Source: Lentilactobacillus otakiensis DSM 19908 = JCM 15040
Lineage (GTDB): Bacteria; Bacillota; Bacilli; Lactobacillales; Lactobacillaceae
Assembly (NCBI RefSeq): GCF_001434145.1
Contig: NZ_AZED01000011.1
Coordinates: 1-62,656 of the forward strand
Direction: 5' to 3'
Length of the DNA stretch: 62,656 nt
In this document: positions 7,241 through 15,013 of the stretch, in pieces
Position numbering within the stretch: the first letter of the stretch is position 1
Layout of the letters: every line of letters starts with the position of its first letter
The notes under the pieces: model-generated
Databases searched by the model: none
Told to the model about the DNA's origin: nothing
What the model saw: the letters and a program-made list of their open reading frames with translations, nothing else
Translations under genes and position numbers: made by a program

Positions 7241-8410
7241 CTACTTTTGGTCATAAGCCTTCTGGAACAAGGCGACAATCTCTTCTTTAGTTCCTTTACG
7301 TGGGTTTGAGAAGGCATTTCCATCCTTCAACGCATTTTCTGCCATCAATTCAAAATCCTCAGGTTTGGCACCGATGGACTTGATGCTGCGTGGGATATGC
7401 ACGTCATCACACATTTGACGCATGCCCTTAATCGCTAATTCCGCAGCGTCTCTGGTTGACAAGCCGTCGGTATTTTCACCCATTGCTTTGGCCAATTCAG
7501 CAAATCTTTCTGGGCAGGCTACCAAGTTATATTCCTCAACAATTGGCAACAGCATTGCACAGCAAACACCATGTGGAGCATCATACTGTCCACCCAATTG
7601 GTGAGCCATCGCATGCACGTAACCCAGGTCCGCATTATTAAATGCCATGCCGCCTAACATTTCGGCTTCAACCATCTTGGTCCGAGCTTCCAAATTATGA
7701 CCGTTGGCAACAGCTTCACGCAAACTTTCCTCACATAATTTGATTGCTTCAATACACTGACCGTCAGTAATTTCGTTGCGGTTAGTTGACACATATGGCT
7801 CAATCGACTGAACAAATGTGTCCATTCCAGTTGCCGCAGTCATTGCAGCAGGAACGTCCAATTCGAGCATTGGATCGTTGAATGAGACCAATGGAATATT
7901 ACGCCATGACACAACCACGAACTTTAACTTAGTCTTTTCGTTGGTGATAACACAGTGGCGGGTTAATTCTGAAGCGGTCCCGGCAGTGGTGTTAACCGCC
8001 ATCAGTGGAGGCAATGGATTTTCCAAAGTTTCAATTCCGGCCAATTTGGTAATGTCGTCACCGTTCGTCAAAATAATGCCAGTTCCCTTACCACAATCGT
8101 GTGAAGAGCCACCACCAACAGTGATGATACTGTCACAATCATTATCCAAATAGACTTTTTTAGCTGCTTCAATATTTCTGATCTTAGGATTAGGCTCAAC
8201 GCCGTCAAAAATGACATATGAAACGCCAGCCTCATCCAATGAACTAAGGGTCTGGGCAACAGGACCGTTGTCCATTCCGCGAAGAAACTTATCAGTCACA
8301 ATCAATGGCTTCTTCATGTTCAACATTTTGGCACGGTCGCCAATCTTTTTAATAACGCCTTTACCAAAAAAGTTCACACTCGGCATTAAGAAATCGAAAT
8401 TTTCTTTCAT
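7241..8410 (-). CDS. dhaT: 1,3-propanediol dehydrogenase (iron-containing ADH)
   Basis: A 389-residue group III iron-dependent alcohol dehydrogenase. The NAD site is GGGSSHDCGKG. The family signature around NTTAGTASELTRHCV and the iron-binding histidines in GYVHAMAHQLGG and DAPHGV are present. The sequence follows DhaT of glycerol-fermenting bacteria closely over the whole length, as I recall it. In heterofermentative lactobacilli it reduces 3-hydroxypropionaldehyde to 1,3-propanediol and so reoxidises NADH. The glycerol dehydratase genes are not in the window, but a glycerol facilitator lies at 10911. A cre-like site upstream suggests CcpA control. A broader aldehyde or lactaldehyde role is possible. 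Confidence 0.88.
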   Translation of the reverse strand: MKENFDFLMPSVNFFGKGVIKKIGDRAKMLNMKKPLIVTDKFLRGMDNGPVAQTLSSLDEAGVSYVIFDGVEPNPKIRNIEAAKKVYLDNDCDSIITVGGGSSHDCGKGTGIILTNGDDITKLAGIETLENPLPPLMAVNTTAGTASELTRHCVITNEKTKLKFVVVSWRNIPLVSFNDPMLELDVPAAMTAATGMDTFVQSIEPYVSTNRNEITDGQCIEAIKLCEESLREAVANGHNLEARTKMVEAEMLGGMAFNNADLGYVHAMAHQLGGQYDAPHGVCCAMLLPIVEEYNLVACPERFAELAKAMGENTDGLSTRDAAELAIKGMRQMCDDVHIPRSIKSIGAKPEDFELMAENALKDGNAFSNPRKGTKEEIVALFQKAYDQK

Positions 8411-8440
8411 GAGTTCTTCCTCCTATGAAATCAATAATTT

Positions 8441-8455
8441 TTAAACCGCTTTCAT
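8441..8455 (-). promoter_or_regulatory. cre-like site upstream of dhaT
   Basis: On the minus strand ATGAAAGCGGTTTAA resembles the CcpA consensus TGWAANCGNTNWCA, 31 bases before the dhaT start. Confidence 0.45.
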
Positions 8456-8657
8456 GGTAACACCTTGTGAAAAATATGTAAATAGACTCAACAAATTAAA
8501 TATTGCCTGATTTTCACACTTTCATTCTCATTAATCCTTTGTAAATAAAGGGTTCATATTACAAAATGATTTACATCAGCTTTCAACTTTTAGAAGACAA
8601 TCATACACATAATTCATCACTTTGTGAATTAATAAACCAGTGATTTCAAATCGGACA

Positions 8658-8686
8658 TTGACCTTTGTCTAAATTTATCTTACACT
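8658..8686 (+). promoter_or_regulatory. Promoter of the Met T-box transcript
   Basis: TTGACC (8658-8663) and TACACT (8681-8686) with 17-base spacing, about 25 bases before the T-box leader. Confidence 0.6.
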
Positions 8687-8709
8687 TAAATAAATTTTAA
8701 TTTACTTAA

Positions 8710-8985
8710 GTGTTGATGAGAAGAGTAGCGTTTTTAAGCTGATAAAGAGAGCTTCGGTTGGTGAGAGAAGACTGGTTGAAAATGTGAAGATGATCTCTGA
8801 ACCCCGATGCGGTCGCACGGCCAATTCGACGTCAGCAAGCGTTACTTTGCCGAGTATCCCATGTTTTTCCATGGCGTACTTACTGAGGCCGAGGTTGCAA
8901 AATCTCAGCGAAGCCAGGTGGTAAAGTGAAAAGCCTTCACCCTGAACAATGCCCATTACATTGTTCAGGGTGAAGGCTTTTTTAA
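8710..8985 (+). promoter_or_regulatory. T-box leader, methionine specific
   Basis: The leader has the features of a T-box: AGAGTAG near 8721, the AGAGAG motif at about 8746, a specifier region GAAGATGATCTCTGAAC, and a T-box core AGGTGGTAAAGTG (about 8916-8928). A terminator follows. Aligned with the His T-box at 16354-16635 (AAACACATCTATGAAC), the specifier codon falls on ATG at 8790-8792. The downstream gene encodes a trans-sulfuration enzyme, which fits methionine control. The T-box core is less canonical than in the other two leaders. Confidence 0.82.
8929..8983 (+). terminator. T-box terminator hairpin
   Basis: A perfect stem of about 22 bp (GCCTTCACCCTGAACAATG on the left arm) with a 7-base loop and TTTTTT. 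This is the transcription-off state of the Met T-box. Confidence 0.9.
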
Positions 8986-9012
8986 TCTAATTATTTAAAG
9001 GAGAACGATCAT

Positions 9013-10143
9013 ATGTCAGACAAATTAATTGATATCGATACATTACTCGCACAAGCAGGAAACCGGGACAACAACGACCAGTATCACTCAGTGTCCACAC
9101 CAATTTACCTCACATCTAACTTCCGACACCGCGATTTAGAGGACGCAGAAACTTTTGATCCCCACAAACAATATTCATATTCGCGGCTGTCGACTCCTAC
9201 CAGAAGTGTTCTCCAAAAAACACTGGCCGAACTGGAAGGCGGCGCCAATGCCTTTGCCGTTAGTTCCGGAATGGCGGCAATCCAATTGGTCTTTTCACTG
9301 TTCAAATCCGGCGATGAAATTATTACCTCAGATGACCTGTATGGAGGCTCATTTCGATATTTCGATTATCTGGCTGACCACTATGGCGTCAAATTTCATA
9401 AATGGAATGGCAAGGATTACGAAAAACTGAGTGACCTGGTGACTGCTAAAACCAAAGCGGTCTGGCTAGAGACCCCTTCCAACCCAACTATGAAGATTAT
9501 CGATATCCAAAAGGTGGCGGATCTCATCCATGGTGCCAACAAAGATACCCTAGTTTGTGTCGACAACACATTCTTAACCCCGGTCTATCAGCAACCGCTA
9601 CGTGAAGGTGCTGACATCGTGGTTCACAGTGCCACCAAGTACCTTTCTGGTCACAATGATATGCTGGCCGGTTGTGTCATTGCCAAATCAGAGAAAGTTG
9701 CCAATGAACTGGAATTTAATTTCAATACCACTGGTGTGACGCTTGATCCATTCGACTCCTGGCTACTGCTTCGAAGCCTCAAAACATTGTCCGTCAGAAT
9801 GGAACGCCACACCAGCAATGCCAAATATGTCGCAGCGTGTTTGAGCAAACTGCCGCAGGTTCAAAAGGTATTGTACCCCGGTGTCGGCGGCATGATCAGC
9901 TTTTATCTGCAAAATATGGACCAAGTCGACCGATTATTCAAGCACCTCAAAATTATTTCCTTTGCCGAAAGTTTGGGTGGCGTGGAAAGTCTTCTTACCA
10001 TCCCTTCCCTACAGACCCATAGCGACATGGCAAAAGAAGATCGTTTAAAACTCGGGATTACGGATGAACTGCTCCGGTTGTCCACTGGATTAGAAAATCC
10101 CAAGGACTTAGCAGCTGATTTGACCCAAGCGTTAGGCGATTAG
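9013..10143 (+). CDS. Trans-sulfuration PLP enzyme (cystathionine gamma-synthase/lyase family)
   Basis: A 376-residue Cys/Met-metabolism PLP enzyme of fold type I. Features include YSRLSTPTR, SSGMAAI, the DNTF segment holding the cofactor Asp, and the Schiff-base lysine in HSATKYLSGHND. The C-terminal LSTGLENP matches substrate-carboxylate binding (usually LS-G-E). Family members make or cleave cystathionine, or release methanethiol from methionine; sequence alone does not decide. The methionine T-box upstream argues for methionine synthesis (MetB or MetC role). It is monocistronic, with a 22-bp terminator hairpin before it and another terminator after it. Confidence 0.9.
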   Translation: MSDKLIDIDTLLAQAGNRDNNDQYHSVSTPIYLTSNFRHRDLEDAETFDPHKQYSYSRLSTPTRSVLQKTLAELEGGANAFAVSSGMAAIQLVFSLFKSGDEIITSDDLYGGSFRYFDYLADHYGVKFHKWNGKDYEKLSDLVTAKTKAVWLETPSNPTMKIIDIQKVADLIHGANKDTLVCVDNTFLTPVYQQPLREGADIVVHSATKYLSGHNDMLAGCVIAKSEKVANELEFNFNTTGVTLDPFDSWLLLRSLKTLSVRMERHTSNAKYVAACLSKLPQVQKVLYPGVGGMISFYLQNMDQVDRLFKHLKIISFAESLGGVESLLTIPSLQTHSDMAKEDRLKLGITDELLRLSTGLENPKDLAADLTQALGD

Positions 10144-10146
10144 CAG

Positions 10147-10186
10147 ACAAAAAAGTCGAGACATTTCGTCTCGGCTTTTTATTTTG
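10147..10186. terminator. Bidirectional terminator
   Basis: AAAAAGTCGAGAC/GTCTCGGCTTTTT stem between converging genes; the last bases overlap the end of the DUF975 gene. Confidence 0.8.
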
Positions 10187-10883
10187 ATTCTTGTGATACT
10201 TTAACGTAAAAGTTTGCAAAAGATAATTGATAATATGGCTGTAACCACAACAGCAAAATCCCATAGGTAAACGAGTTCAAAATGTACCAACCAATAAAAC
10301 TCAGTGCCATGACAAAATATTCCATCTTGTGGCCGTCCATCATTTTTCGGCTCTGCGTGATGGCATCCAAATAGCTGATTGGTTTGCCCGCATCCACTGA
10401 ATCGCGATAGATATACAACGCCTGCGAATACGCAAACCCTTTGATAATCCCAGGAATAATCAGCAGTATTGACCACAATAACGTCAAGACGGTGGTAATA
10501 ATCCCCATCATAATCGCACCAATGAAATATTGACCATTGTTTAAAATCGTAAATGATTTGGTGACAGGGGCATCAAACTTCACTTTATTACGAATAATAT
10601 CAATACAGACAAACATCATCCCAGATAACAACAATCCTGAAACAATTGAGATAACTGTGGAAATGCCCCACAGATTCAACATTTCATTGCTGCCAAAACG
10701 CGCCGTCCCCTGAACAATTTGTTTCATCGCCAGATCGATATCGGATTGATGCAGTGGATTCATTGAGTAGGCAACCGAATAACCCAATTGAATAATAATT
10801 GCTGGTAAAAACAACAAAATAAAGAACGGGAAATGGCTGTTAATGATGCGTTTTGCTTCTAGTTTTAATCCTACGCGATCCAT
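10179..10883 (-). CDS. DUF975 family integral membrane protein (copy 1)
   Basis: A 234-residue protein with about five to six transmembrane segments. The N-terminal cytoplasmic helix contains KLEAKRIINSHF. A central helix pair ends in IPGIIKGFAYSQALYIYRD, followed by YLDAITQSRKMMDGHKMEYF, the DUF975 hallmark. A paralogue at 18072-18860 shares all these blocks. Function of DUF975 is unknown. The ATG at 10883 follows GGAGGT. The gene starts 27 bases after the stop codon of the glycerol facilitator gene and may be read with it. Confidence 0.85.
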   Translation of the reverse strand: MDRVGLKLEAKRIINSHFPFFILLFLPAIIIQLGYSVAYSMNPLHQSDIDLAMKQIVQGTARFGSNEMLNLWGISTVISIVSGLLLSGMMFVCIDIIRNKVKFDAPVTKSFTILNNGQYFIGAIMMGIITTVLTLLWSILLIIPGIIKGFAYSQALYIYRDSVDAGKPISYLDAITQSRKMMDGHKMEYFVMALSFIGWYILNSFTYGILLLWLQPYYQLSFANFYVKVSQESK

Positions 10884-10910
10884 AAATACCTCCAAAATGA
10901 TTAATAACTT

Positions 10911-11615
10911 CTATTTAAACATAACTTGGAGTCCGGCCGCAATAATTCCACCAGTTAGGGGACCAAACATTGGCACCCATGAGTAATACCATTCCCCACT
11001 GCCACGATTAGGGACCGGGATCACGGAATAAGCAAATCGTGGACCCCAATCACGGGCAGGGTTCAAAGCAAACCCAGTGGTAGTCCCGACACCCAAACCA
11101 ACAACCATAATCAATAAGCCTACCACTAACGGTTTGAGGCCTTGAGTAAAGTCACCCAAGTTCAGCAGCGCAAAAACAAACACGAAGGTCGCAACAACTT
11201 CTGATAAAAAATTGGAAACTGGTGAATAAATAGCTGGCCGAGTCGCAAAAATGCCAACCGTATTCCCATTTTCAGGCGTTGTGGTTTTGAAATGTGGATA
11301 GAAGATAACCATGATCGTGGCTGCTCCTAAAAACGCACCAATAAACTGCCCCAACAAATAAGGCACCACCTGATCCCATGGGAAGAGGCCAAAAATTGCA
11401 AACGGAATCGTCACTGCTGGATTCAAGTGCCCCAATGAACCAAGTGATGAAGCCACATAGACGCCCATCGTGACTGCCATCCCCCAGGCAACACTGATAA
11501 AGGTCCAGTTTGATCCTTTGGCGTACGTTTGTCTCAAATTAGATCCGGCACAGGCACCGGTTCCAAGTACGATCAGTACATAAGTTCCAAATAATTCACC
11601 GATAAATCCATTCAT
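10911..11615 (-). CDS. glpF: Glycerol uptake facilitator (aquaporin family)
   Basis: A 234-residue MIP channel with six transmembrane segments and two half-helix motifs, HLNPAVT and ALNPARDWGPR. The Asp after the second NPAR is the mark of the glycerol-conducting branch, so it probably lets glycerol or other small polyols in. ATG 11615 follows GGGTGAG and begins NGFIGELFGT; in-frame codons upstream add only a hydrophilic extension. It lies between an MFS exporter (37 bases upstream) and a DUF975 protein on the same strand, perhaps one operon. Glycerol entry would support the dhaT reaction encoded 3 kb away. Confidence 0.9.
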   Translation of the reverse strand: MNGFIGELFGTYVLIVLGTGACAGSNLRQTYAKGSNWTFISVAWGMAVTMGVYVASSLGSLGHLNPAVTIPFAIFGLFPWDQVVPYLLGQFIGAFLGAATIMVIFYPHFKTTTPENGNTVGIFATRPAIYSPVSNFLSEVVATFVFVFALLNLGDFTQGLKPLVVGLLIMVVGLGVGTTTGFALNPARDWGPRFAYSVIPVPNRGSGEWYYSWVPMFGPLTGGIIAAGLQVMFK

Positions 11616-11652
11616 ATTCTCACCCACCAAATTTTTTGTATTCAATCACATT

Positions 11653-12840
11653 TTACAGGTTCGTTGAGCGAGATGAAAGCCCTTTCGAAGTTAAATGATT
11701 CAACCATAAGACCAGTCCAAGTGCAACCACCGCATAGACTGCCCCACCAGGGCCGACACCATCGAGGCTGAGATTGCTAACGATGATACCGCCAGTGGCT
11801 GAGCCCAATGCTATCCCAAAATTCGAAAAGATTGAATTCAGGGAAGACGCCAACACGATTGATTGAGGATATTCACGCTCGGCAATTTGGAGAAAGAACA
11901 GCTGGATCGGTGAATTAATCAGCGGCATCGTAAAGATAACCAAGGTCAATAAGATTGCCCCCGGCCAGCTGAAGTTAAAGACTAGCGGCATCAGCATCAT
12001 CAAAATAAACTGAGCAATGAAGACGTAAGGCATTCCCTTCATCCCCGGTCCCTCACTAATTCGGCCGCTGACACGGTTGCCAATAATGTTAGAAATTCCA
12101 AACACAGACAACAAGATCGTCAGCATTGAAATTGAAAAATGCAGCTGATTAGTAATGATCGGCCGCAGATAGGTGTAAAAGACATAGATACCGGCTAAAT
12201 TAAACATCGGCAGTAACATGCCAATTTGGATTTTATGATTGGTCAATAACGTGAGCTGACCGGATATGGTACTCTTTTTCTGTTTAAAATCAGTTGGTAG
12301 GCTCATAAAAATCATGACCATCGTGAGCAACGAAATCATAATCACCGTTAAAAATGAAATCCGCCAGCCAAATTGAGTTGAAATCCAAGTTCCTAAAGGC
12401 ACTCCGACCACTGAGGCGATTGAGAAACCGGAAAACACCCACGACAGCAGCCAGCCACGTTTGGCCATTGGCGCAACATAACCCGCAAAGGTGAGCCCAA
12501 GTGAGATGGAAACGCCGGCAACCATTGCCGTCACCACTCGGGAAACAGCCAGCATGAAGAAGCTGGGTGCTAAAAAGCTCAAAATATTTCCAAAAGTGAA
12601 GACTGCCATGGCGACCATCAAATCCCAAAACAAATTAAATCTTCCAATTAAGATTGTGATAAACGGCGTGCTGATGGCATAAACAATCGCAAATGCAGTC
12701 ACCAAATAGCCAACCGTCGCAACTGGAACGTTGAACTGACTGCTCAAGTCATCCAGGATCCCGACAATTAGGAATTCACTGAACCCCAATACAAATGCAA
12801 TAAGAACTAGAACAAAGCTTTGAAACTTGAATGTTTTCAT
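11653..12840 (-). CDS. MFS transporter, AraJ/sugar-efflux type
   Basis: A 395-residue, 12-segment major facilitator protein. The first half has GFSEFLIVGILDDLS and the loop GRFNLF, as in arabinose or sugar efflux (AraJ/YdhP-like) transporters. There is a GVPLGTWIS-QFGWRISF block (motif C region), typical of drug/H+ antiporters. Substrate unknown; drug, sugar or amino-acid export are all possible. Start ATG 12840 follows AAAGGGGATGAG with slightly long spacing. First gene of a possible operon with glpF and DUF975. Confidence 0.85.
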   Translation of the reverse strand: MKTFKFQSFVLVLIAFVLGFSEFLIVGILDDLSSQFNVPVATVGYLVTAFAIVYAISTPFITILIGRFNLFWDLMVAMAVFTFGNILSFLAPSFFMLAVSRVVTAMVAGVSISLGLTFAGYVAPMAKRGWLLSWVFSGFSIASVVGVPLGTWISTQFGWRISFLTVIMISLLTMVMIFMSLPTDFKQKKSTISGQLTLLTNHKIQIGMLLPMFNLAGIYVFYTYLRPIITNQLHFSISMLTILLSVFGISNIIGNRVSGRISEGPGMKGMPYVFIAQFILMMLMPLVFNFSWPGAILLTLVIFTMPLINSPIQLFFLQIAEREYPQSIVLASSLNSIFSNFGIALGSATGGIIVSNLSLDGVGPGGAVYAVVALGLVLWLNHLTSKGLSSRSTNL

Positions 12841-13008
12841 TGATTTCTCATCCCCTTTATTAATTTCTGAAAAGCACAACTTTTTTATACTACAGGTTAT
12901 CCAAGCAATTATCTAGCCATTTGGGAAGAAAAAAATAGGTTCTAAGGTTATTTAATATGCCTGTAATATTTCATGAGGCTTGGGTTGCTTCTATATATGT
13001 TGGTAATT

Positions 13009-13017
13009 TGTTACAAT
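13009..13017 (+). promoter_or_regulatory. Extended -10 promoter of the DUF6440 gene
   Basis: TG-T-TACAAT 45 bases before the ATG; no good -35 box. Confidence 0.45.
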
Positions 13018-13061
13018 TGTAGAAATTATTACTGATTCATTGATAAGGAGGAGCAATCGAG

Positions 13062-13268
13062 ATGTTTGGGAATAAGAAGGTCGAGAAGCGTTTCACGTCC
13101 ACTAAATTGGAAGGAACCGATTCAGGAAATTTAGTCAGCATCATTACCGATACCAAAACCGGTGTGCAGTACCTAAGTATTGGTGGTGGCGGAGTCTCTA
13201 CTGGTGGTGGTGTAACTGTGTTGGTGGGTGCAGATGGCAAACCTTTGTTGAATAAGGATGAAGGATAG
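13062..13268 (+). CDS. DUF6440 family protein
   Basis: A 68-residue protein starting MFGNKK and containing DTKTGVQYL, a glycine-rich stretch (GGGGVSTGGGVTVLV) and GADGKPLL near the C-terminus. This order is that of DUF6440 proteins, whose function is unknown. There is no signal peptide. An AAGGAGGAG ribosome site precedes the ATG. Monocistronic with a strong terminator. Confidence 0.8.
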   Translation: MFGNKKVEKRFTSTKLEGTDSGNLVSIITDTKTGVQYLSIGGGGVSTGGGVTVLVGADGKPLLNKDEG

Positions 13269-13304
13269 CTGTTTATTCGCGGGAATTTAATCTTAATGCA
13301 AATA

Positions 13305-13348
13305 ACGACCACCGGCGAACTAAATCGTTCACCGGTGGTCGTCTTTTT
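13305..13348 (+). terminator. DUF6440 terminator
   Basis: ACGACCACCGG/CCGGTGGTCGT stem with inner GAAC/GTTC and TTTTT. Confidence 0.85.
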
Positions 13349-13373
13349 GTTGGTTTATTTTGTGGGCTCTAAC

Positions 13374-13580
13374 TGTCCCACTCGAATTATTCATTCCATA
13401 TAATATTGCAGGCATGGACGCGAGCATTTTACTGACTGCACCCTTCGGCTTTTGAGCTATGCTCCGACGACCTAGGGCCCTACTGTACAAGAAGAAGCTG
13501 GTAACAATGAACAAAATGCGTTCATCATTACCAGCTTCTTCTTGTACTCCGGGCCCTAACCAGGTCTCGTCGCACACTAC
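13374..13580 (-). repeat. Structured repeat, copy B (long form)
   Basis: About 200 bases shared with copy C (23784-24020). On the plus strand the core CCCTTCGGCTTTTGAGCTAT is followed by GCTCCGACGACC and then a long hairpin. The arm pairs are CGACG/CGTCG, ACCT/AGGT, GGGCCC/GGGCCC, a 19-bp perfect stem starting TACAAGAAGAAG, and ATGAAC/GTTCAT around a 7-base loop. Conserved asymmetric bulges separate the stems. Compared with copy C the arms differ on both sides while pairing is kept. No transposase or obvious target duplication was seen. Confidence 0.8.
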
Positions 13581-13587
13581 CAAAAAG

Positions 13588-13617
13588 GAACCCGCACATT
13601 ATTTGCGAGTTCCCTTC
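13588..13617 (-). terminator. Terminator of the small peptide unit
   Basis: On the minus strand GGAAC-CGCA/TGCG-GTTCC is followed by TTTTTGG, 14 bases after the stop of the 17-codon ORF. Confidence 0.75.
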
Positions 13618-13630
13618 TCAAATGCATCAA

Positions 13631-13684
13631 CTATTTTAATTCGTTCTCCACAGCTGATGCCTTAAGAAATATTCCACTATTCAA
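13631..13684 (-). CDS. Candidate 17-residue peptide gene
   Basis: TTG-started ORF encoding MNSGIFLKASAVENELK, 9 bases after a perfect AAGGAGGTGAT ribosome site. It has its own promoter (TTGCAT-17-TATTCT) and its own terminator, so the unit is complete although tiny. The peptide has a short hydrophobic N-terminal part and a charged C-terminus. No family is recognised. An ATG inside the ribosome site gives only four codons. It could be a real microprotein, a regulatory leader peptide or a dual-function small RNA. Expression is not proven. Confidence 0.45.
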   Translation of the reverse strand: MNSGIFLKASAVENELK

Positions 13685-13714
13685 AAAGCATCACCTCCTT
13701 TTTTGATTGTGTAT

Positions 13715-13743
13715 AGAATACTGCGATTCAAAATAAAATGCAA
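13715..13743 (-). promoter_or_regulatory. Promoter of the small peptide unit
   Basis: TTGCAT (plus 13738-13743) and TATTCT (plus 13715-13720), 17 bases apart on the minus strand. Confidence 0.55.
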
Positions 13744-13756
13744 GCTGTTTGAATGA

Positions 13757-14248
13757 TCAGTCATCATAGTCATTTTCGTGGTCATTCTGTAAAACGTCAT
13801 CGCCCACCCAGTAGTGCTGGTTAGACTTGCTGTTATCAAATGTCACGCGATAAAAGTCTTCATGGTCAAACTCGTTATCGTCGTCATCCTTGAACGTTGC
13901 CACTGCCTTTTTATCAACATGAACTTTCGTCTTGGCAGTAACCTTTAAATCATCCCACTGATAAATCTTGTTATGATCCACCGTTCCTGGTAGATCCTTA
14001 TAAACATTTTCTTCCAAGTATTCGTGATCCAGCGTCGTTGTGAAATTTACCTTTTCATAACGGACCTTTTCTGCGCGCTTTGCGTTAGATGTTGTTGGGG
14101 TCACCTCTGAAGTGCTTGTGGAACTTGTTTGTTCCGTTTTAGTGCTGCTGGAACTGCTGCTATTGGAACTACCGGAATTATTCGAGCAGCCAAATAATCC
14201 CAAAGGTAGAACCAGCATCAAACCAACCGTAATCAATGCCTTTTTCAT
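13757..14248 (-). CDS. Lipoprotein with SH3-like C-terminal domain
   Basis: 163 residues. The signal peptide ends in the lipobox LFGC (about residues 17-20), so the mature protein is anchored to the outer face of the membrane through a diacylglyceryl cysteine. A Ser/Thr/Asn-rich linker follows. The C-terminal 100 residues match the 6474-6980 protein (VNFTTTLDHEYLEENVY, VDKKA, DDDDN, EDFYRV, HYWV). ATG 14248 follows TAGGAGG. It is a surface protein of unknown role, probably displaying the same small domain as its paralogue by a different anchor. Confidence 0.8.
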   Translation of the reverse strand: MKKALITVGLMLVLPLGLFGCSNNSGSSNSSSSSSTKTEQTSSTSTSEVTPTTSNAKRAEKVRYEKVNFTTTLDHEYLEENVYKDLPGTVDHNKIYQWDDLKVTAKTKVHVDKKAVATFKDDDDNEFDHEDFYRVTFDNSKSNQHYWVGDDVLQNDHENDYDD

Positions 14249-14351
14249 CGTTCGGCCTCCTATCATAAAGTCGTTTGTCAGATATTGTCTTTATTATAAA
14301 TGATTAGGCAACATAAACCCAACAAACCGCTTAAATCAAGAAGCAAGCAAT

Positions 14352-14786
14352 CTAATCCAACACGGTATATGAATATTTATGTTCATACTTGTGGTTCGGG
14401 AACACATGGTAAGTGCCGATTCCATGATATTTTATGAGCACTTTCTTATATGAACCGCGGATGAGCTTCTTAGTCACTTTGTATTGACCGAGATCTTTAG
14501 TTGAAGATTTAGATTTATTAAACAGATACCAGGATCCCCACTTACTGACTCGGAGTTTCCGATCGGATTTCTTCGATGGTGTGTAAGACTTGCCGTTAGT
14601 AGTAAAACTGTGCGTGGTAATCTTAATCACATTAAATTTTCCGCTGCCCCTATACTCATACCAGGTGCCGCGTAAAGCCTTGGGCGTTGTGGTAGTCGAG
14701 CTGGCATCGGCGTTGGCTGGAAGAGCTATTAACTGAATTCCGAAAACAATTGCGATTGCGAGCATAAAGAGTTTAATTTTTTTCAT
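14352..14786 (-). CDS. Secreted small protein of unknown function
   Basis: A 144-residue protein with a standard signal peptide (cleavage near ANADA, about residue 27) and a basic, tyrosine-rich, beta-type mature part of repeated short strands, ending HKYEHKYSYTVLD. GTWYEYRG near residue 41 opens the mature domain. This kind of exported small protein is common in lactobacilli, with no known activity. GGAGGCGG precedes the ATG. It is monocistronic. Confidence 0.75.
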   Translation of the reverse strand: MKKIKLFMLAIAIVFGIQLIALPANADASSTTTTPKALRGTWYEYRGSGKFNVIKITTHSFTTNGKSYTPSKKSDRKLRVSKWGSWYLFNKSKSSTKDLGQYKVTKKLIRGSYKKVLIKYHGIGTYHVFPNHKYEHKYSYTVLD

Positions 14787-14867
14787 TATTCCGCCTCCCG
14801 TTGGTTATAAAAAGTATATCATCGATTAGTGGCGATTTAGTTTTCCATCCGACTACAGTTCCTTTAC

Positions 14868-14903
14868 AGAAAAAGCCTTTGACACAAAGGTTCTGTCAAA
14901 GGC
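14868..14903 (-). terminator. Terminator downstream of hisD
   Basis: Perfect 10-bp stem GCCTTTGACA/TGTCAAAGGC followed on the minus strand by TTTTTC, about 110 bases after hisD. Confidence 0.75.
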
Positions 14904-15013
14904 GTCAGGTTGCACGATTAGAAATTTTATAATGAAGTAAGTTAATGCTAAAAGAGTAATACCTTTACCGTTTTTGTAAACAATATTACGAATAGACTAC
15001 AAGATTTCCAATC

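Noticed and set aside
8702-8956. Minus-strand 84-codon frame upstream of the trans-sulfuration gene
   Set aside because: It lies antisense to the Met T-box leader and terminator, and has no ribosome site.
13329-13583. Minus-strand reading frame of 84 codons across repeat copy B, with a similar frame in copy C (23784-24014)
   Set aside because: The similarity of the two translations follows from the shared repeat. Paired base changes keep the hairpin rather than the protein, there is no ribosome site, and copies D and E break the frame.
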